Source of the DNA: Clostridiaceae bacterium
GTDB taxonomy: Bacteria > Cyanobacteriota > Vampirovibrionia > Gastranaerophilales > Gastranaerophilaceae
Assembly: GCA_022641775.1 (NCBI GenBank)
Contig: JALCDS010000003.1
Location: 50,306-114,305 of the forward strand
Length of the DNA stretch: 64,000 nucleotides
Direction of reading: 5' to 3'
Shown here: one piece after another, positions 53,007-62,320 of the stretch
How positions within the stretch are numbered: position 1 is the stretch's first letter
Layout: each line of letters starts with the position of its first letter
Made by a program: the position numbers and the translations under genes
Notes under the pieces: model-generated
Database searches by the model: none
What the model was told of the DNA's origin: nothing
Seen by the model: the letters and a program-made list of their open reading frames with translations, nothing else

Positions 53007-54017
53007 TTAATTCCTAAACCCATATGTTTTGCTGATTGTTCTGCTGATTGAAGTGATTTTGCCTTCAATACAGTGTCTACAATGATTTGGAGTATCTGAT
53101 ACGCAAATTTTTCCCGGATAAATTTCATATTTTTTCCTGTAATCCCCCTCTGTTATATTTGGCATCACAACGTTTGCGCCACTTTGGAGTGCAATAATTC
53201 TGCCGTTCGGGTTTAGTGTTTCCATTGCTGTTGTTGCAGGAATATTAATATCAGGTAAAAGTAATCTGATTATTGCCATAACTCTAAGTGATAACCAAAA
53301 ATCTCCGCCTTTTGCTTGCGCAAGTGGGGTATTTGGGTTTGGAATAAAAGGCCCGACACCTAGCATATCAAAATCATTTTCCTTAAAATACAAAATGTCA
53401 TCTGCTAAAGATTCAATAGTCTGATTAGGAAGCCCGACAAGACACCCAGAGCCGGTTTCATAACCTAAAGTCTGCAAGTCTTTCAAGCATCTTTTGCGAT
53501 TTTCAAGGCTCATTTTAGGGTGCATTTGGTGGTACAAATTTTCATCTGTTGTTTCAATTCTCAATAAAAATCTATCTGCACCGGCACATTTGTATGCTTT
53601 GTATTCGTCAAATGTTTTTTCGCCGATACTCAAGGTTATTGCTAAATCAAATTTTTTAACTTCTTTTATGATTTCGCAGAGTAACTCTGTTGTAAAAACT
53701 TCATCTTCACCGGATTGCATAACAACTGTTTTGTAACCGTATTCACTCCCCTTGCGAGCAAAATCAATAATTTCTTCTTTTGATAATCTATAGCGGTCAA
53801 GATGTTCATTTTCTCCGCGAAGTCCGCAATATTTACAAGTTCTTTTACAAATATTGGAAAACTCGATTAACCCTCTAAGATGAACTTCATTTCCTTTATA
53901 TTTTTCCCGAACTTTGTCTGCAACAGAAAATAGTGATTTATCCTCACTTTTTAAAAGTGAAATTATTTCATCACGGTTAAGGCTATGTGTTTTAAAAGCT
54001 TTCTCTAATATATCCAT
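53007..54017 (-). CDS. hydE: [FeFe]-hydrogenase maturase HydE
   Basis: The 336-residue radical SAM enzyme helps build the H-cluster of [FeFe] hydrogenase. The SAM cluster motif is CKRTCKYC (Cx3Cx2C), within FSNICKRTCKYCGLRGEN. Other features are VVMQSGED and the C-terminal CVSDTPNHCRHC (Cx7Cx2C), which matches the second-cluster spacing I know from HydE and separates it from BioB and the methylornithine synthase PylB. HydF, HydG and the hydrogenase are not in the window. It implies H2 metabolism and an anaerobic life. Confidence 0.88.
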   Translation of the reverse strand: MDILEKAFKTHSLNRDEIISLLKSEDKSLFSVADKVREKYKGNEVHLRGLIEFSNICKRTCKYCGLRGENEHLDRYRLSKEEIIDFARKGSEYGYKTVVMQSGEDEVFTTELLCEIIKEVKKFDLAITLSIGEKTFDEYKAYKCAGADRFLLRIETTDENLYHQMHPKMSLENRKRCLKDLQTLGYETGSGCLVGLPNQTIESLADDILYFKENDFDMLGVGPFIPNPNTPLAQAKGGDFWLSLRVMAIIRLLLPDINIPATTAMETLNPNGRIIALQSGANVVMPNITEGDYRKKYEIYPGKICVSDTPNHCRHCIEGKITSISRTISKTYGFRN

Positions 54018-54073
54018 TCGATTGTACCTACCTGATTATATTATAAAAATTATTAAAAGAATATGGTTTATTT

Positions 54074-55378
54074 ATGAAAAAATTTATTTTTGTATCAGTA
54101 ATACTATTTTTAACATTGCCGTGTTACGCGGATGAAATTAATTTGGAATTTTTCAATTCATTTAATGATTGTTATTTGCCAAAATATGTTGATATGGCAA
54201 TTAAAGAAAATCATTCTATAAAAGAAATAACTGCAAAAGTTCAAGAATACCGGCATGAAGTTCAATCTTCATTTGGGAAAGAATTACCTATTTTGACGAT
54301 GAACGCTTCATATTTGGGTTTTAGTGTTCCAAAATTGGATAATTTTTCATTATCGCAAAATTCGTTTATTTTACCGTTTATTTTTGCTTATGAACCTGAT
54401 TTATTACTAAAAAATCGTGACAAAACAAAATCCGTAAAAAAAGAATATGAGGCAGTTAAAGCAGAAGAAAAAAGCGCAAAACTTTCTTTGTTGGGTGAAG
54501 TTTCAGCCGCCTACATAAATATTTTACAGTATGATGAATTAATCAAAATTCAAGAAAATATAATAAAGAATCAAAGTGAACAATTAGAAAAAATTAAATT
54601 AAAATATCAATATGGAATTGCAACTTTAGATGAGGTAAGAAGTTCAAATCAAGAACTTGTCGAAGATGAAAATACTTTTAAAAATTTGTCAGCGCAACGT
54701 CAAACAGTTTTGAATGATTTTGCAATTTTGATAGGTCTTTCTTCTGATAGAACAAATGAAATTGAGCGTGGGAATTTGAAAAACTTTGAATATACAAAAA
54801 CAATTCCTGAAGATGTTCAAAGTGATGTTATTTTTAAAAGACCTGATATAAAAGAAATTGAATATAAAATGGAAAAAGCTCAAATTGATACAAAAATTGC
54901 CAAAAAAGAATTTTTCCCGTCCTTTGGAATAACGGGAGCTTGGATTTTTAATACGATTTCACATAAAAACTTTTTTAATTGGGATAACTCAATAGTTTCA
55001 CTGATGGTAGGTGCAACTCAGGATTTGTTTAGGGGTGGTGTAAAACTTGCAAATCTAAGGATTAAAAAAGATAAATATAATGCATTGTTTGAAAAATACA
55101 CCCAAAAAGGACTTGTTGCAGTGAAAGAAGTTAATACTTCGCTCTGTATAATAAATGCAGATACTGATGTTGATAAAAATCTTGACAACAAAATGAATTT
55201 GGAAAAAGAAAAATTATCAAATTCAGAAAGAAAATTGAAATATGGAACTATTTCTAATTTGGAACTTTTACAGGAAATTGAAAAATCGGACAGGCTTCAG
55301 CAAACTAAAATTAAAGCCAAAGCGAAACGTTTGATTGATTATACAACTTTGTATAAAGCTTGTGGCGGAGATTTATGA
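54074..55378 (+). CDS. TolC-family outer-membrane efflux protein
   Basis: The 434-residue protein has a signal peptide (MKKFIFVSVILFLTLPCYA, cut before DE) and the two-fold TolC repeat: long helices such as AVKAEEKSAKLSLLGEVSAAYINI and, in the second half, KRPDIKEIEYKMEKAQIDTKIAKKE, a typical RPDI entry motif (shown in part). It should form a trimeric outer-membrane channel, implying a diderm envelope. No pump genes adjoin it, so the partner is unknown. It diverges from hydE; a leadered promoter lies in the 56-base gap. Confidence 0.87.
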   Translation: MKKFIFVSVILFLTLPCYADEINLEFFNSFNDCYLPKYVDMAIKENHSIKEITAKVQEYRHEVQSSFGKELPILTMNASYLGFSVPKLDNFSLSQNSFILPFIFAYEPDLLLKNRDKTKSVKKEYEAVKAEEKSAKLSLLGEVSAAYINILQYDELIKIQENIIKNQSEQLEKIKLKYQYGIATLDEVRSSNQELVEDENTFKNLSAQRQTVLNDFAILIGLSSDRTNEIERGNLKNFEYTKTIPEDVQSDVIFKRPDIKEIEYKMEKAQIDTKIAKKEFFPSFGITGAWIFNTISHKNFFNWDNSIVSLMVGATQDLFRGGVKLANLRIKKDKYNALFEKYTQKGLVAVKEVNTSLCIINADTDVDKNLDNKMNLEKEKLSNSERKLKYGTISNLELLQEIEKSDRLQQTKIKAKAKRLIDYTTLYKACGGDL

Positions 55379-55401
55379 TTTTACTTATTCTATGTTTCAA
55401 G

Positions 55402-55407
55402 TATAAT
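55402..55407 (+). promoter_or_regulatory. Leaderless promoter of lepA
   Basis: A perfect TATAAT at 55402-55407 is followed by seven bases (CAAAATT) and the ATG at 55415, with no Shine-Dalgarno. A start at or next to the ATG is predicted. Confidence 0.5.
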
Positions 55408-55414
55408 CAAAATT

Positions 55415-57217
55415 ATGAAATATAGAGAAAACGTAAGAAATTTTTGTATAATTGCCCACATTGACCATGGAAAATCTACACTTGCTGACAGACTCCTTGA
55501 AGATACAGGTACTGTTGCAGGTCGTGATATGCAAAATCAAATTATGGATTCAATGGAAATTGAGCGTGAGCGTGGAATTACCATAAAACTTAATTCTGCA
55601 AGAATGAATTATAAAGCTAAAAACGGCAAAGATTATGAATTAAATTTGATTGATACCCCGGGGCACGTTGATTTTTCTTATGAAGTTTCTCGTTCACTCG
55701 CCGCTTGTGAAGGTGCATTGTTGATTGTTGATGCAACACAAGGTGTTGAAGCTCAAACTCTTGCAAATGTATTTTTGGCAATAGAACAAAACCTGGAAAT
55801 TATTCCTGTAATAAACAAGATTGATTTACCGTCAGCCGATGTTGAACGTGTAAGACAAGAAATTGAAGAAGACTTGGGGATAGATGCTTCACTTGCAATT
55901 CCTGTAAGTGCTAAAACAGGAGAGGGTGTTGATAAAGTTTTAGAGGCAATAGTTGATTTGATTCCTCCGCCTGTTGATAATTCGGATAAACCGCTTCGAG
56001 CATTGGTTTTTGATAGTGCTTATGATCAATACTTGGGAACTGTATGCCATTTTAAAATAATGGATGGTAAAATTAAAGTCGGCGATAAAGTAAAATTTAT
56101 GGCTAATAAAAAAGAGTATGAAGTTGTTGAGTTGGGTTACCAAACTCCAAATAGACATCCTGTGGATGAACTTACATGTGGGGATGTTGGATATTTTGCA
56201 GGTAGTATCAAAGAATTGACGAGGTTTGTCGGTGATACTTTAACAGATGTTGAAAATCCTGCCTCAGAGCCGCTTCCCGGATATAAAGAAGCTCTTCCGA
56301 TGGTTTTTTCAGGCATGTATCCTGTTGATAACGAAGATTATGGTGATTTAAAAGAAGCTTTAGAAAAATTAAAACTTAACGACAGTAGTATAACATTTGA
56401 ACCTGAAACGTCATCTGCTCTTGGTTTTGGATTCCGTTGCGGATTTTTAGGTATGCTCCATATGGAAATCGCTCAAGAAAGATTGGAACGTGAATACGGG
56501 CTTTCACTTGTTACAACGGCACCATCAGTTGTTTATAAAGTTTATAAAACTAATGGAGAAATGTTGGAAATAGACAATCCGGCAAATCTTCCGCAGTCAC
56601 AAGTTGTAGATTATATTGAAGAACCTTATGTAAAAGTTCAATTGATTACGCCTGAAGAATACGTCGGGACATTGATGGAATTATCACAAGGTAAACGCGG
56701 AATTTTTATTAATATGTCTTATTTGGATAAAACAAGAGTCAGCTTGGATTATGAAATTCCGTTGAATGAAGTTATTACTGATTTTTATGATCAATTAAAA
56801 TCCAGAACCAAAGGTTATGCAAGTATGGATTATGAATTTAAAGATTACAAACGTTCAAAACTTGTAAAACTTGATGTAATGCTTGCCGGAGAAGTTGTTG
56901 ATGCGCTTTCTGTGATTTGTCATGAAGATAATGCATTTTATATCGGTCAAAAATTGACAACAAAATTAAAAGAAATTATTCCTCGTCAGTTGTTTGAAGT
57001 TCCTGTTCAGGCTGCAATAGGCGGAAGAGTAATTGCCAGAACAAATATAAAAGCTATGAGAAAAGATGTATTAGACAAATGTTACGGCGGTGATATCACG
57101 CGTAAACGTAAACTTCTTGAAAAACAGAAAAAAGGTAAAAAACGTATGAAATCTGTCGGAAGAGTTGAAATTCCGCAAGAAGCATTTATGGCTGTTTTGA
57201 GTCTTGAAGACGATTAA
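55415..57217 (+). CDS. lepA: Elongation factor 4 (LepA)
   Basis: The 600-residue ribosomal GTPase acts on stalled or mistranslocated ribosomes. It shows [16 protein letters not shown] (G1), RGITIK (G2), [12 protein letters not shown] (G3), NKIDLPSAD (G4) and the LepA-specific C-terminal domain with [20 protein letters not shown] (LepA hallmark). The length is normal. Its TAA shares the TTAA overlap with the stop of the convergent 57214 gene. Confidence 0.96.
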   Translation: MKYRENVRNFCIIAHIDHGKSTLADRLLEDTGTVAGRDMQNQIMDSMEIERERGITIKLNSARMNYKAKNGKDYELNLIDTPGHVDFSYEVSRSLAACEGALLIVDATQGVEAQTLANVFLAIEQNLEIIPVINKIDLPSADVERVRQEIEEDLGIDASLAIPVSAKTGEGVDKVLEAIVDLIPPPVDNSDKPLRALVFDSAYDQYLGTVCHFKIMDGKIKVGDKVKFMANKKEYEVVELGYQTPNRHPVDELTCGDVGYFAGSIKELTRFVGDTLTDVENPASEPLPGYKEALPMVFSGMYPVDNEDYGDLKEALEKLKLNDSSITFEPETSSALGFGFRCGFLGMLHMEIAQERLEREYGLSLVTTAPSVVYKVYKTNGEMLEIDNPANLPQSQVVDYIEEPYVKVQLITPEEYVGTLMELSQGKRGIFINMSYLDKTRVSLDYEIPLNEVITDFYDQLKSRTKGYASMDYEFKDYKRSKLVKLDVMLAGEVVDALSVICHEDNAFYIGQKLTTKLKEIIPRQLFEVPVQAAIGGRVIARTNIKAMRKDVLDKCYGGDITRKRKLLEKQKKGKKRMKSVGRVEIPQEAFMAVLSLEDD

Positions 57218-57555
57218 GCTTTTACATATTTAGAATATTTTTGGAGCGCTCTTTCAGCTTTTGCAAATTTATTGAATTGTTTTTCGGCAGGAGATTTTAT
57301 TCTTAACTTGTCCAAAATCATAAATAATGCTATTCTCATTCCGGTTTTGCTAAACAATGAGATATTTTGAAACGAAGCGCCTTTTGCTTGTTTTGTCAAT
57401 TGAAAATCTTTTATTGCCTCTGTTGCGTAAGCTTTTTTGGCTCTTACATGTTCTTTATAAGAACCACTAAAATATGAAAATATAGATTCATTTTTTAATT
57501 GTGATATTCTGTTTATTTGGTTTTGTTGTGTTTGTGAAATTTTATCGATTTTCAT
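57214..57555 (-). CDS. Hypothetical basic protein downstream of ffh
   Basis: The 113-residue basic protein (many Lys, Gln, Ser) is not recognised. It starts [20 protein letters not shown] and contains a short hydrophobic stretch ([14 protein letters not shown]), too short for a sure membrane helix. GGAGA precedes its ATG. It lies 13 bases after ffh on the same strand, so it is the second gene of that unit. Its stop overlaps the lepA stop. Confidence 0.65.
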   Translation of the reverse strand: MKIDKISQTQQNQINRISQLKNESIFSYFSGSYKEHVRAKKAYATEAIKDFQLTKQAKGASFQNISLFSKTGMRIALFMILDKLRIKSPAEKQFNKFAKAERALQKYSKYVKA

Positions 57556-57568
57556 TTTTTTATCTCCG

Positions 57569-58936
57569 TTATTTGAATTTTTTCATCATAGACATTGCTT
57601 TTTGCATGGCAAATTTACTTGTTTTTCCGCCAAATTTTCCCATCATGCCTTTCATGTCGTTCATACCCTTCATCATTTTGCGCATTTGTTCAAACTGTTT
57701 TACATAAGTGTTGATTTCTGCCAAATCCATTCCGCATCCTTGAGAAATACGTTTGCGACGACTTGTGTTCATCAGTTCCGGATTATCACGTTCTTCAGGG
57801 GTCATGCTCTGTATAAAAACTTCTATTCTTTTGAATTGTTTTTCGCTCTCATGAGAAATTTTGTCTCTATCATCTTTACCGATATTTACACCGGGTAACA
57901 TTCCTAAAATTTGATCCATTGAGCCAAACATTTTCATTTGTTTTTGCATTTTTAAAAAGTCATTGAATGAGAATTCTGCTTTTTGCATTTTTTCTTGCAT
58001 TTCAAGGGCTTGTTTTTCATCAAAAACTTCCTGCGCGCGTTCAACAAGTGATACAATATCCCCCATTCCGAGAATTCTTGTTGCCATACGTTCAGGATAA
58101 AAATCTTCTAGCGCATTTAATTTTTCACCGGTACCTGTGAGTTTTACAGGTTTGCCGGTACAATGTACAATACTCAAAGCTGCACCACCACGGCTATCAC
58201 CATCGAGTTTTGTTAGAACCAATCCTGTTATATTGAGTTGCGCATCAAAGTTTTCTGCAACGTGAACTGCTTCTTGACCTGTCATTGCATCAATTACAAG
58301 TAATTTTTCTTGCGGAGAAAAGATTCTGTCAATTAGCAACAATTCTGCCATCATATCAGTATCAATTTGTAACCGCCCTGCGGTATCAAGAATTATATTT
58401 GTATAATTGTTTTCTTTTGCATAAGTTATTGCAGATTGTACGATATTTTGAACGTCAGTAGAACCTTCTATTGTAAAGACTTCAGTTTCAATTTCTTTAC
58501 CAAGAGTCTGTAATTGTGAGATTGCTGCCGGACGATATACGTCACATGCAACAAGTAATGGGTTTTTTCCATCCTTTTTTAATTTTACGGCAAGTTTTGC
58601 GCTTGATGTAGTTTTCCCTGACCCTTGAAGTCCCAACATCATTATAATATTAGGATTTCCGCTCAAATCTAAAGGGGATAATTCTTTTCCTAGTAATGTG
58701 ACAAGTTCATCATGCACAATTTTAATCAACTGTTCTGAAGGATTTACTCCCTGAACTATATTTTCGCCTTCGGCTTTATCTTTTATTGAAGAGATAAAGC
58801 TTTTTACAACACGCAAATTGACATCCGCTTCCAATAATGCTCGTCTGATTTCACGCAAAGCATCTTGCATATTGTCTTGGGTTAATTCTTTATCACGTAT
58901 TATATTTTGTAATTTTTCAGATAAACTGTCAAACAT
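57569..58936 (-). CDS. ffh: Signal recognition particle protein Ffh
   Basis: ATG 58936 (455 residues) is chosen: it opens MFDSLSEKLQNII, the standard N domain, has AGGGAT upstream, and avoids the terminator of the preceding gene. The G domain has GLQGSGKTTSSAKLA, DVYRPAAISQLQ, LDTAGRLQ and TKLDGDSRGGAALS. The Met-rich M domain (~300-455) has the RRKRISQGCG RNA-binding signature. With SRP RNA it targets nascent membrane proteins to FtsY, encoded at 19040-19954. Confidence 0.95.
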   Translation of the reverse strand: MFDSLSEKLQNIIRDKELTQDNMQDALREIRRALLEADVNLRVVKSFISSIKDKAEGENIVQGVNPSEQLIKIVHDELVTLLGKELSPLDLSGNPNIIMMLGLQGSGKTTSSAKLAVKLKKDGKNPLLVACDVYRPAAISQLQTLGKEIETEVFTIEGSTDVQNIVQSAITYAKENNYTNIILDTAGRLQIDTDMMAELLLIDRIFSPQEKLLVIDAMTGQEAVHVAENFDAQLNITGLVLTKLDGDSRGGAALSIVHCTGKPVKLTGTGEKLNALEDFYPERMATRILGMGDIVSLVERAQEVFDEKQALEMQEKMQKAEFSFNDFLKMQKQMKMFGSMDQILGMLPGVNIGKDDRDKISHESEKQFKRIEVFIQSMTPEERDNPELMNTSRRKRISQGCGMDLAEINTYVKQFEQMRKMMKGMNDMKGMMGKFGGKTSKFAMQKAMSMMKKFK

Positions 58937-58987
58937 TTTAAATATCCCTATATTTGTCCTTATGAGCAATAATAGCAAAAATATGCA

Positions 58988-59017
58988 AAAAACGAAAGTC
59001 ATGTGGCTTTCGTTTTT
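58988..59017 (-). terminator. Intrinsic terminator of the 59047 gene
   Basis: AAAAACGAAAG (58988-58998) pairs with CTTTCGTTTTT (59007-59017) around an eight-base loop, with T's following on the minus strand. It lies between the 59047 gene and ffh and rules out a longer ffh N-terminus. Confidence 0.75.
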
Positions 59018-59046
59018 AAATATTACTTAGATTCGGATTATTAAAA

Positions 59047-59421
59047 CTAATATATTTGGTCGCTATTGATTGTGAGAACTGCTTCCAAAGCGGCTTCAGA
59101 TTCTCCTCGAGATTTGTCAGGATAGTAATCATCGTCATCGTCATATTCATCATTGTCTATAGTACTTTCAGGTGGTTTGTTGAAAATATAACGTTCAGGA
59201 TGTTCAGGCGGAATATAATCACGTCCTTGAGGATGGATTCTAGGTCTGTCAAAATATCCTTCAGGATAATCCGGGTCTGCACGACGTGCAGCTTCTTCAT
59301 CTTCATCATAATCTTCTATTTTGTCTATTTGTGTAATCTTATGACCCGGGTGAATATACTGACCGAACGAACTGTATCTTCCGGTATTGTAATTGCTCAG
59401 TGTAATTCTTGGAATTCTCAT
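59047..59421 (-). CDS. Hypothetical acidic, Pro/Asp/Tyr-rich protein
   Basis: The 124-residue protein is strongly acidic and mostly disordered. It begins MRIPRITLSNYNTGRYSSF, then has DEDEEAARRADPDYPEGYFDRP, PPEHPERYIFNKPPE and a run DNDEYDDDDDYYPD. The ATG follows GAGG. No signal peptide. It is a single-gene unit with its own terminator. The opening resembles that of the TPR protein at 1013 (GLTGVYQRPYV) only loosely. Function unknown. Confidence 0.6.
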   Translation of the reverse strand: MRIPRITLSNYNTGRYSSFGQYIHPGHKITQIDKIEDYDEDEEAARRADPDYPEGYFDRPRIHPQGRDYIPPEHPERYIFNKPPESTIDNDEYDDDDDYYPDKSRGESEAALEAVLTINSDQIY

Positions 59422-59726
59422 AAAACATGCCTCATTATCTTGCTTTGAATGTATTATAACTCCTAAAATAAAATTATGCTACTCATGTAACAAAGTTTTA
59501 CAAAGTTTCACAATTTTTATTCGCATTTTCCAAACATCATAAAAATGTATGATTTAATTTAAAAAACAATTTGATATTATACAACTATACTCCTTAGAGA
59601 CTAAGATACACATATCCCTAATCAACAGCTATGCACCTCGAAGTACATAGCTTTTTTTTATTTTATTTTTTATGCTTTTGTGATAGGATTTTGCTTGTAG
59701 TAGTACAAGAATATGAGGGAATATAT
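59422..59726 (+). other. Intergenic leader region with hairpins before PPi-PFK
   Basis: This 305-base gap holds the divergent promoters of the 59047 gene and of the phosphofructokinase gene. AGCTATG (59627-59633) and CATAGCT (59646-59652) form a hairpin followed by eight T's, an intrinsic terminator pointing towards the PFK gene. A smaller stem CTTAG/CTAAG lies just upstream at 59593-59605. TATACT (59586-59591) could start a ~60-base transcript ending there. It may be a transcription attenuator for PFK or a small RNA. Nothing else is visible. Confidence 0.45.
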
Positions 59727-61406
59727 ATGAAAAACTTATCACCGCTTCAATCAGAAAGATTGAAATATCAACCGAAACTTCCTACAAGTTTATCAAATGG
59801 TGTAAATTCACTTGAGATGACTGAAGGTAGTGCAACTCAATCTGTTGCTGATCAAGCACAAATTCAAAAATTATTTGCAAATACTTATGGAAAACCTGTT
59901 GTAACATTTAATTCAGGTGCTTCAAGAAGTGTTTCTCAAACAAATGTTGGTGTAATTCTATCCGGTGGACAAGCTCCTGGCGGACACAACGTTATTGCAG
60001 GACTTTATGATGCTTTGAAACAATCAAATTCATCTAATAAACTTTACGGTTTTTTAGGTGGTCCTTCAGGAATTATTGACGGTAAATATGTTGAATTTGA
60101 TGATGAATTTATTAATGCTTACAGAAATACAGGCGGATTTGATATTATCGGTTCAGGCAGAACAAAATTGGAAACAGAAGAACAATTCCAAAAATCTTGG
60201 GCGGTATGTAAAAAATTGAACATTTCTGCTGTTGTAATTATTGGTGGTGATGATTCAAATACAAATGCTGCAATGCTTGCAGAATGGTTTGTAAAACATA
60301 ATGCTAATATTCAAGTTATCGGTTGCCCGAAAACAATTGATGGCGATTTGAAAAATGACCAAATTGAAATTTCTTTCGGTTTTGATACTGCAACAAAAAC
60401 TTACGGTGAATTAATCGGAAATATTGAACGTGATGCAAATTCAGCTAAAAAATATTGGCACTTTGTAAAAATTATGGGAAGAAGTGCGTCTCACGTTGCA
60501 TTAGAAGCTGCACTTCAAACTCAACCTAATATTACTTTGATATCAGAAGAAGTTGAACAAAATAAAATGTCATTAAATTCAATTATTGAATATATGACAG
60601 AAATCATTGTAAAACGTGCTAATATGGGTAAAAACTTTGGTATTGTTGTTGTTCCGGAAGGTCTAATCGAATTTATTCCTGAAATGAAAACAATGATTGC
60701 AAACTTGAATGATATTATGAAAGATTTGGAACAAGATCCTGCTTTCACAAATACAACAAGTACACGTGAAAAATTTGATGTTGTAGAAAACAGACTTGAT
60801 GATAAGAATGCAGAAGTTTATGAATCACTTCCGGCGTTGATTAAGAGTCAATTATTAATGGATAGAGATCCGCACGGCAATGTTCAAGTTTCAAAAATCG
60901 AAACGGAAAAATTGTTGATTGCTATGATTAAATCTCGCCTTGAAGAGTTGAAATCTCAAGGTGAATATATCGGAAAATTCTCAACACAAGCGCACTTCTT
61001 CGGATATGAAGGCAGATGTGCATTCCCATCAAACTTTGATGCTGATTACTGCTATTCATTGGGTTATAATGCTTATGCACTTATCAGTTTCGGTTTAACA
61101 GGTTATTTGTCATCAGTTAAGAATTTGACATCACCTGCAAGTGAATGGGTTGCCGGAGGCGTTCCTTTAACTATGATGATGAACATGGAACGCAGAAATG
61201 GTGAAATGAAGCCTGTAATTAAAAAGGCTCTAGTTGAACTAAATGGACCTGTATTCAAAAAATTACAAGATAATAGAGAAGACTGGGCACTAAATGACAG
61301 ATATTTATTCCCTGGTGCTATTCAATACTTTGGACCAAGTTCTGTTTGTGATATTACAACTCAAACTCTTGCTTTGGAAAAAAGCAAAGAATTAGTTAAC
61401 GCTTAG
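59727..61406 (+). CDS. pfp: Pyrophosphate--fructose-6-phosphate phosphotransferase
   Basis: ATG 59727 (559 residues) is used because GAGGGA precedes it; a longer frame runs through the terminator region. It is a long-type phosphofructokinase: GGQAPGGHNVIAGLYD, GGPSGIIDGKYVEF, GGDDSNTNAAMLAE and CPKTIDGDLKN. The Asp in GGDDS and the Lys in PKTIDGDL mark PPi rather than ATP as phosphoryl donor. It catalyses the reversible step between fructose 6-phosphate and fructose 1,6-bisphosphate, saving ATP in fermentation. It ends at a bidirectional terminator. Confidence 0.92.
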   Translation: MKNLSPLQSERLKYQPKLPTSLSNGVNSLEMTEGSATQSVADQAQIQKLFANTYGKPVVTFNSGASRSVSQTNVGVILSGGQAPGGHNVIAGLYDALKQSNSSNKLYGFLGGPSGIIDGKYVEFDDEFINAYRNTGGFDIIGSGRTKLETEEQFQKSWAVCKKLNISAVVIIGGDDSNTNAAMLAEWFVKHNANIQVIGCPKTIDGDLKNDQIEISFGFDTATKTYGELIGNIERDANSAKKYWHFVKIMGRSASHVALEAALQTQPNITLISEEVEQNKMSLNSIIEYMTEIIVKRANMGKNFGIVVVPEGLIEFIPEMKTMIANLNDIMKDLEQDPAFTNTTSTREKFDVVENRLDDKNAEVYESLPALIKSQLLMDRDPHGNVQVSKIETEKLLIAMIKSRLEELKSQGEYIGKFSTQAHFFGYEGRCAFPSNFDADYCYSLGYNAYALISFGLTGYLSSVKNLTSPASEWVAGGVPLTMMMNMERRNGEMKPVIKKALVELNGPVFKKLQDNREDWALNDRYLFPGAIQYFGPSSVCDITTQTLALEKSKELVNA

Positions 61407-61423
61407 TTTTGTAAAATATAATA

Positions 61424-61459
61424 AAAAAAAGAGATAGATATTAATCTATCTCTTTTTTT
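61424..61459. terminator. Bidirectional intrinsic terminator
   Basis: AAAAAAAGAGATAGAT (61424-61439) pairs perfectly with ATCTATCTCTTTTTTT (61444-61459) around ATTA. It separates the convergent pfp and 61475 genes and can terminate both. Confidence 0.85.
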
Positions 61460-61474
61460 AGCTTTTAAACTATT

Positions 61475-62224
61475 TTATTCTTCATTTTTTATTATATAAA
61501 TGTTTCCTGTAACATGAATTGCGTTTTTAGGAATTTCTTCTCCTTGTTTGAATAATACTTTTTTATATTTAGGCTTATCAGTTGGAGTTTCTTGTGTAGG
61601 TCCTTTGTTAATGCCTGTTAGTTCAGGAGGTACTCCGTACAAAGTTTCTGCTCCGCCACCACCATCTGTTGACGTTGGAGTCGGAAGAGTTGGATCTGTT
61701 ACTTCTGGAGGGACGCCGTATAGTATTTCTGAGCTGCCACCACCATTTGTTGATGTTGGAGTTGGAGTAGTCGGATCTGTTACTTCAGGAGGTACTCCAT
61801 ATAATATTTCTGAGCTGCCACCACCATCTGTTGGAGTTGGCGTTGGAGTTGGAGTTGTCGAGTCAGGTGTTGTAGGATCCGGAGTCGTCGGGTTTGGCGT
61901 TGTTGGATCCGGAGTGGTTGGATCCGGAGTAGTTGGATTTGGTGTTGTAGGATCCGGTGTTGTCGGATTTGGAGTCGTTGGATCCGGCGTCGTCGGGTTT
62001 GTTGGAGTAGTCGGATTCGTCGGAGCACTTTGAGCATTTGCTTTTGTACTAGAATGTTCAAATGTGTATCCTTTAATATTAGTATTATTGCTTGTATCAA
62101 ATTTTTTCATTTGTGCAATGATTTCTGCATTGCTAGGTTTTGGATTCCCAGCGTTTTGTAAATCCTTTTTAGCATCTTGCCATTGCTTATCAAAATTATT
62201 ACCTATTCCAAAATCTTCAGACAT
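61475..62224 (-). CDS. Pro/Thr-repeat protein with three spaced LYGVPPE motifs
   Basis: The 249-residue protein has a polar head (1-65), a Pro-Thr-Asp/Asn repeat of PTTPD/PTTPN units (~68-132), and three 27-residue repeats, each with a Gly-rich run and [I/T]LYGVPPE[V/L]T (LYGVPPE at 141-147, 168-174 and 195-201). A short conserved-looking tail follows (KYKKVLFKQGEEIPKNAIHV). There is no signal peptide. The start is certain from AAGGAGG. It may be a linker-rich surface or substrate protein. It diverges from the SPASM remnant at 62321. Function unknown. Confidence 0.7.
   Translation of the reverse strand: MSEDFGIGNNFDKQWQDAKKDLQNAGNPKPSNAEIIAQMKKFDTSNNTNIKGYTFEHSSTKANAQSAPTNPTTPTNPTTPDPTTPNPTTPDPTTPNPTTPDPTTPDPTTPNPTTPDPTTPDSTTPTPTPTPTDGGGSSEILYGVPPEVTDPTTPTPTSTNGGGSSEILYGVPPEVTDPTLPTPTSTDGGGGAETLYGVPPELTGINKGPTQETPTDKPKYKKVLFKQGEEIPKNAIHVTGNIYIIKNEE
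61605..62023 (-). repeat. Coding tandem repeats: PTTPD/N block and 81-base units
   Basis: 61826-62023 encodes the PTTPD/PTTPN pentapeptide block with varied codons for the Asp/Asn (GGATCC and GGATTT type junctions on the plus strand). 61605-61825 holds three 81-base units with LYGVPPE. Tandem units of this kind change length easily by slippage, so the copy number may differ between strains. Confidence 0.75.
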
Positions 62225-62320
62225 ATAACCTCCTTAAAAAGTTTCACATGTATTATAAGTATTGAACATAAATATTTTTGCACTTTTCCTAAAATTTGTC
62301 ACAATTTATTATTATGTTTA

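Noticed and set aside
58937..59002. Longer N-terminus of Ffh (hydrophobic extension)
   Set aside because: It runs into the terminator hairpin of the 59047 gene. The standard Ffh N domain starts at ATG 58936 with AGGGAT upstream.
59631..59726. 32-residue N-terminal extension of the PPi-PFK
   Set aside because: It overlaps a terminator hairpin and its T-run, and is Phe/Leu/Cys-rich. ATG 59727 has GAGGGA and begins family-like sequence.
61548..62033. Forward Gly/Val/Ser-rich ORF of 161 codons
   Set aside because: It is the antisense reading of the Pro/Thr repeat gene and mirrors its periodicity. The minus frame has a perfect AAGGAGG, the plus frame has none.
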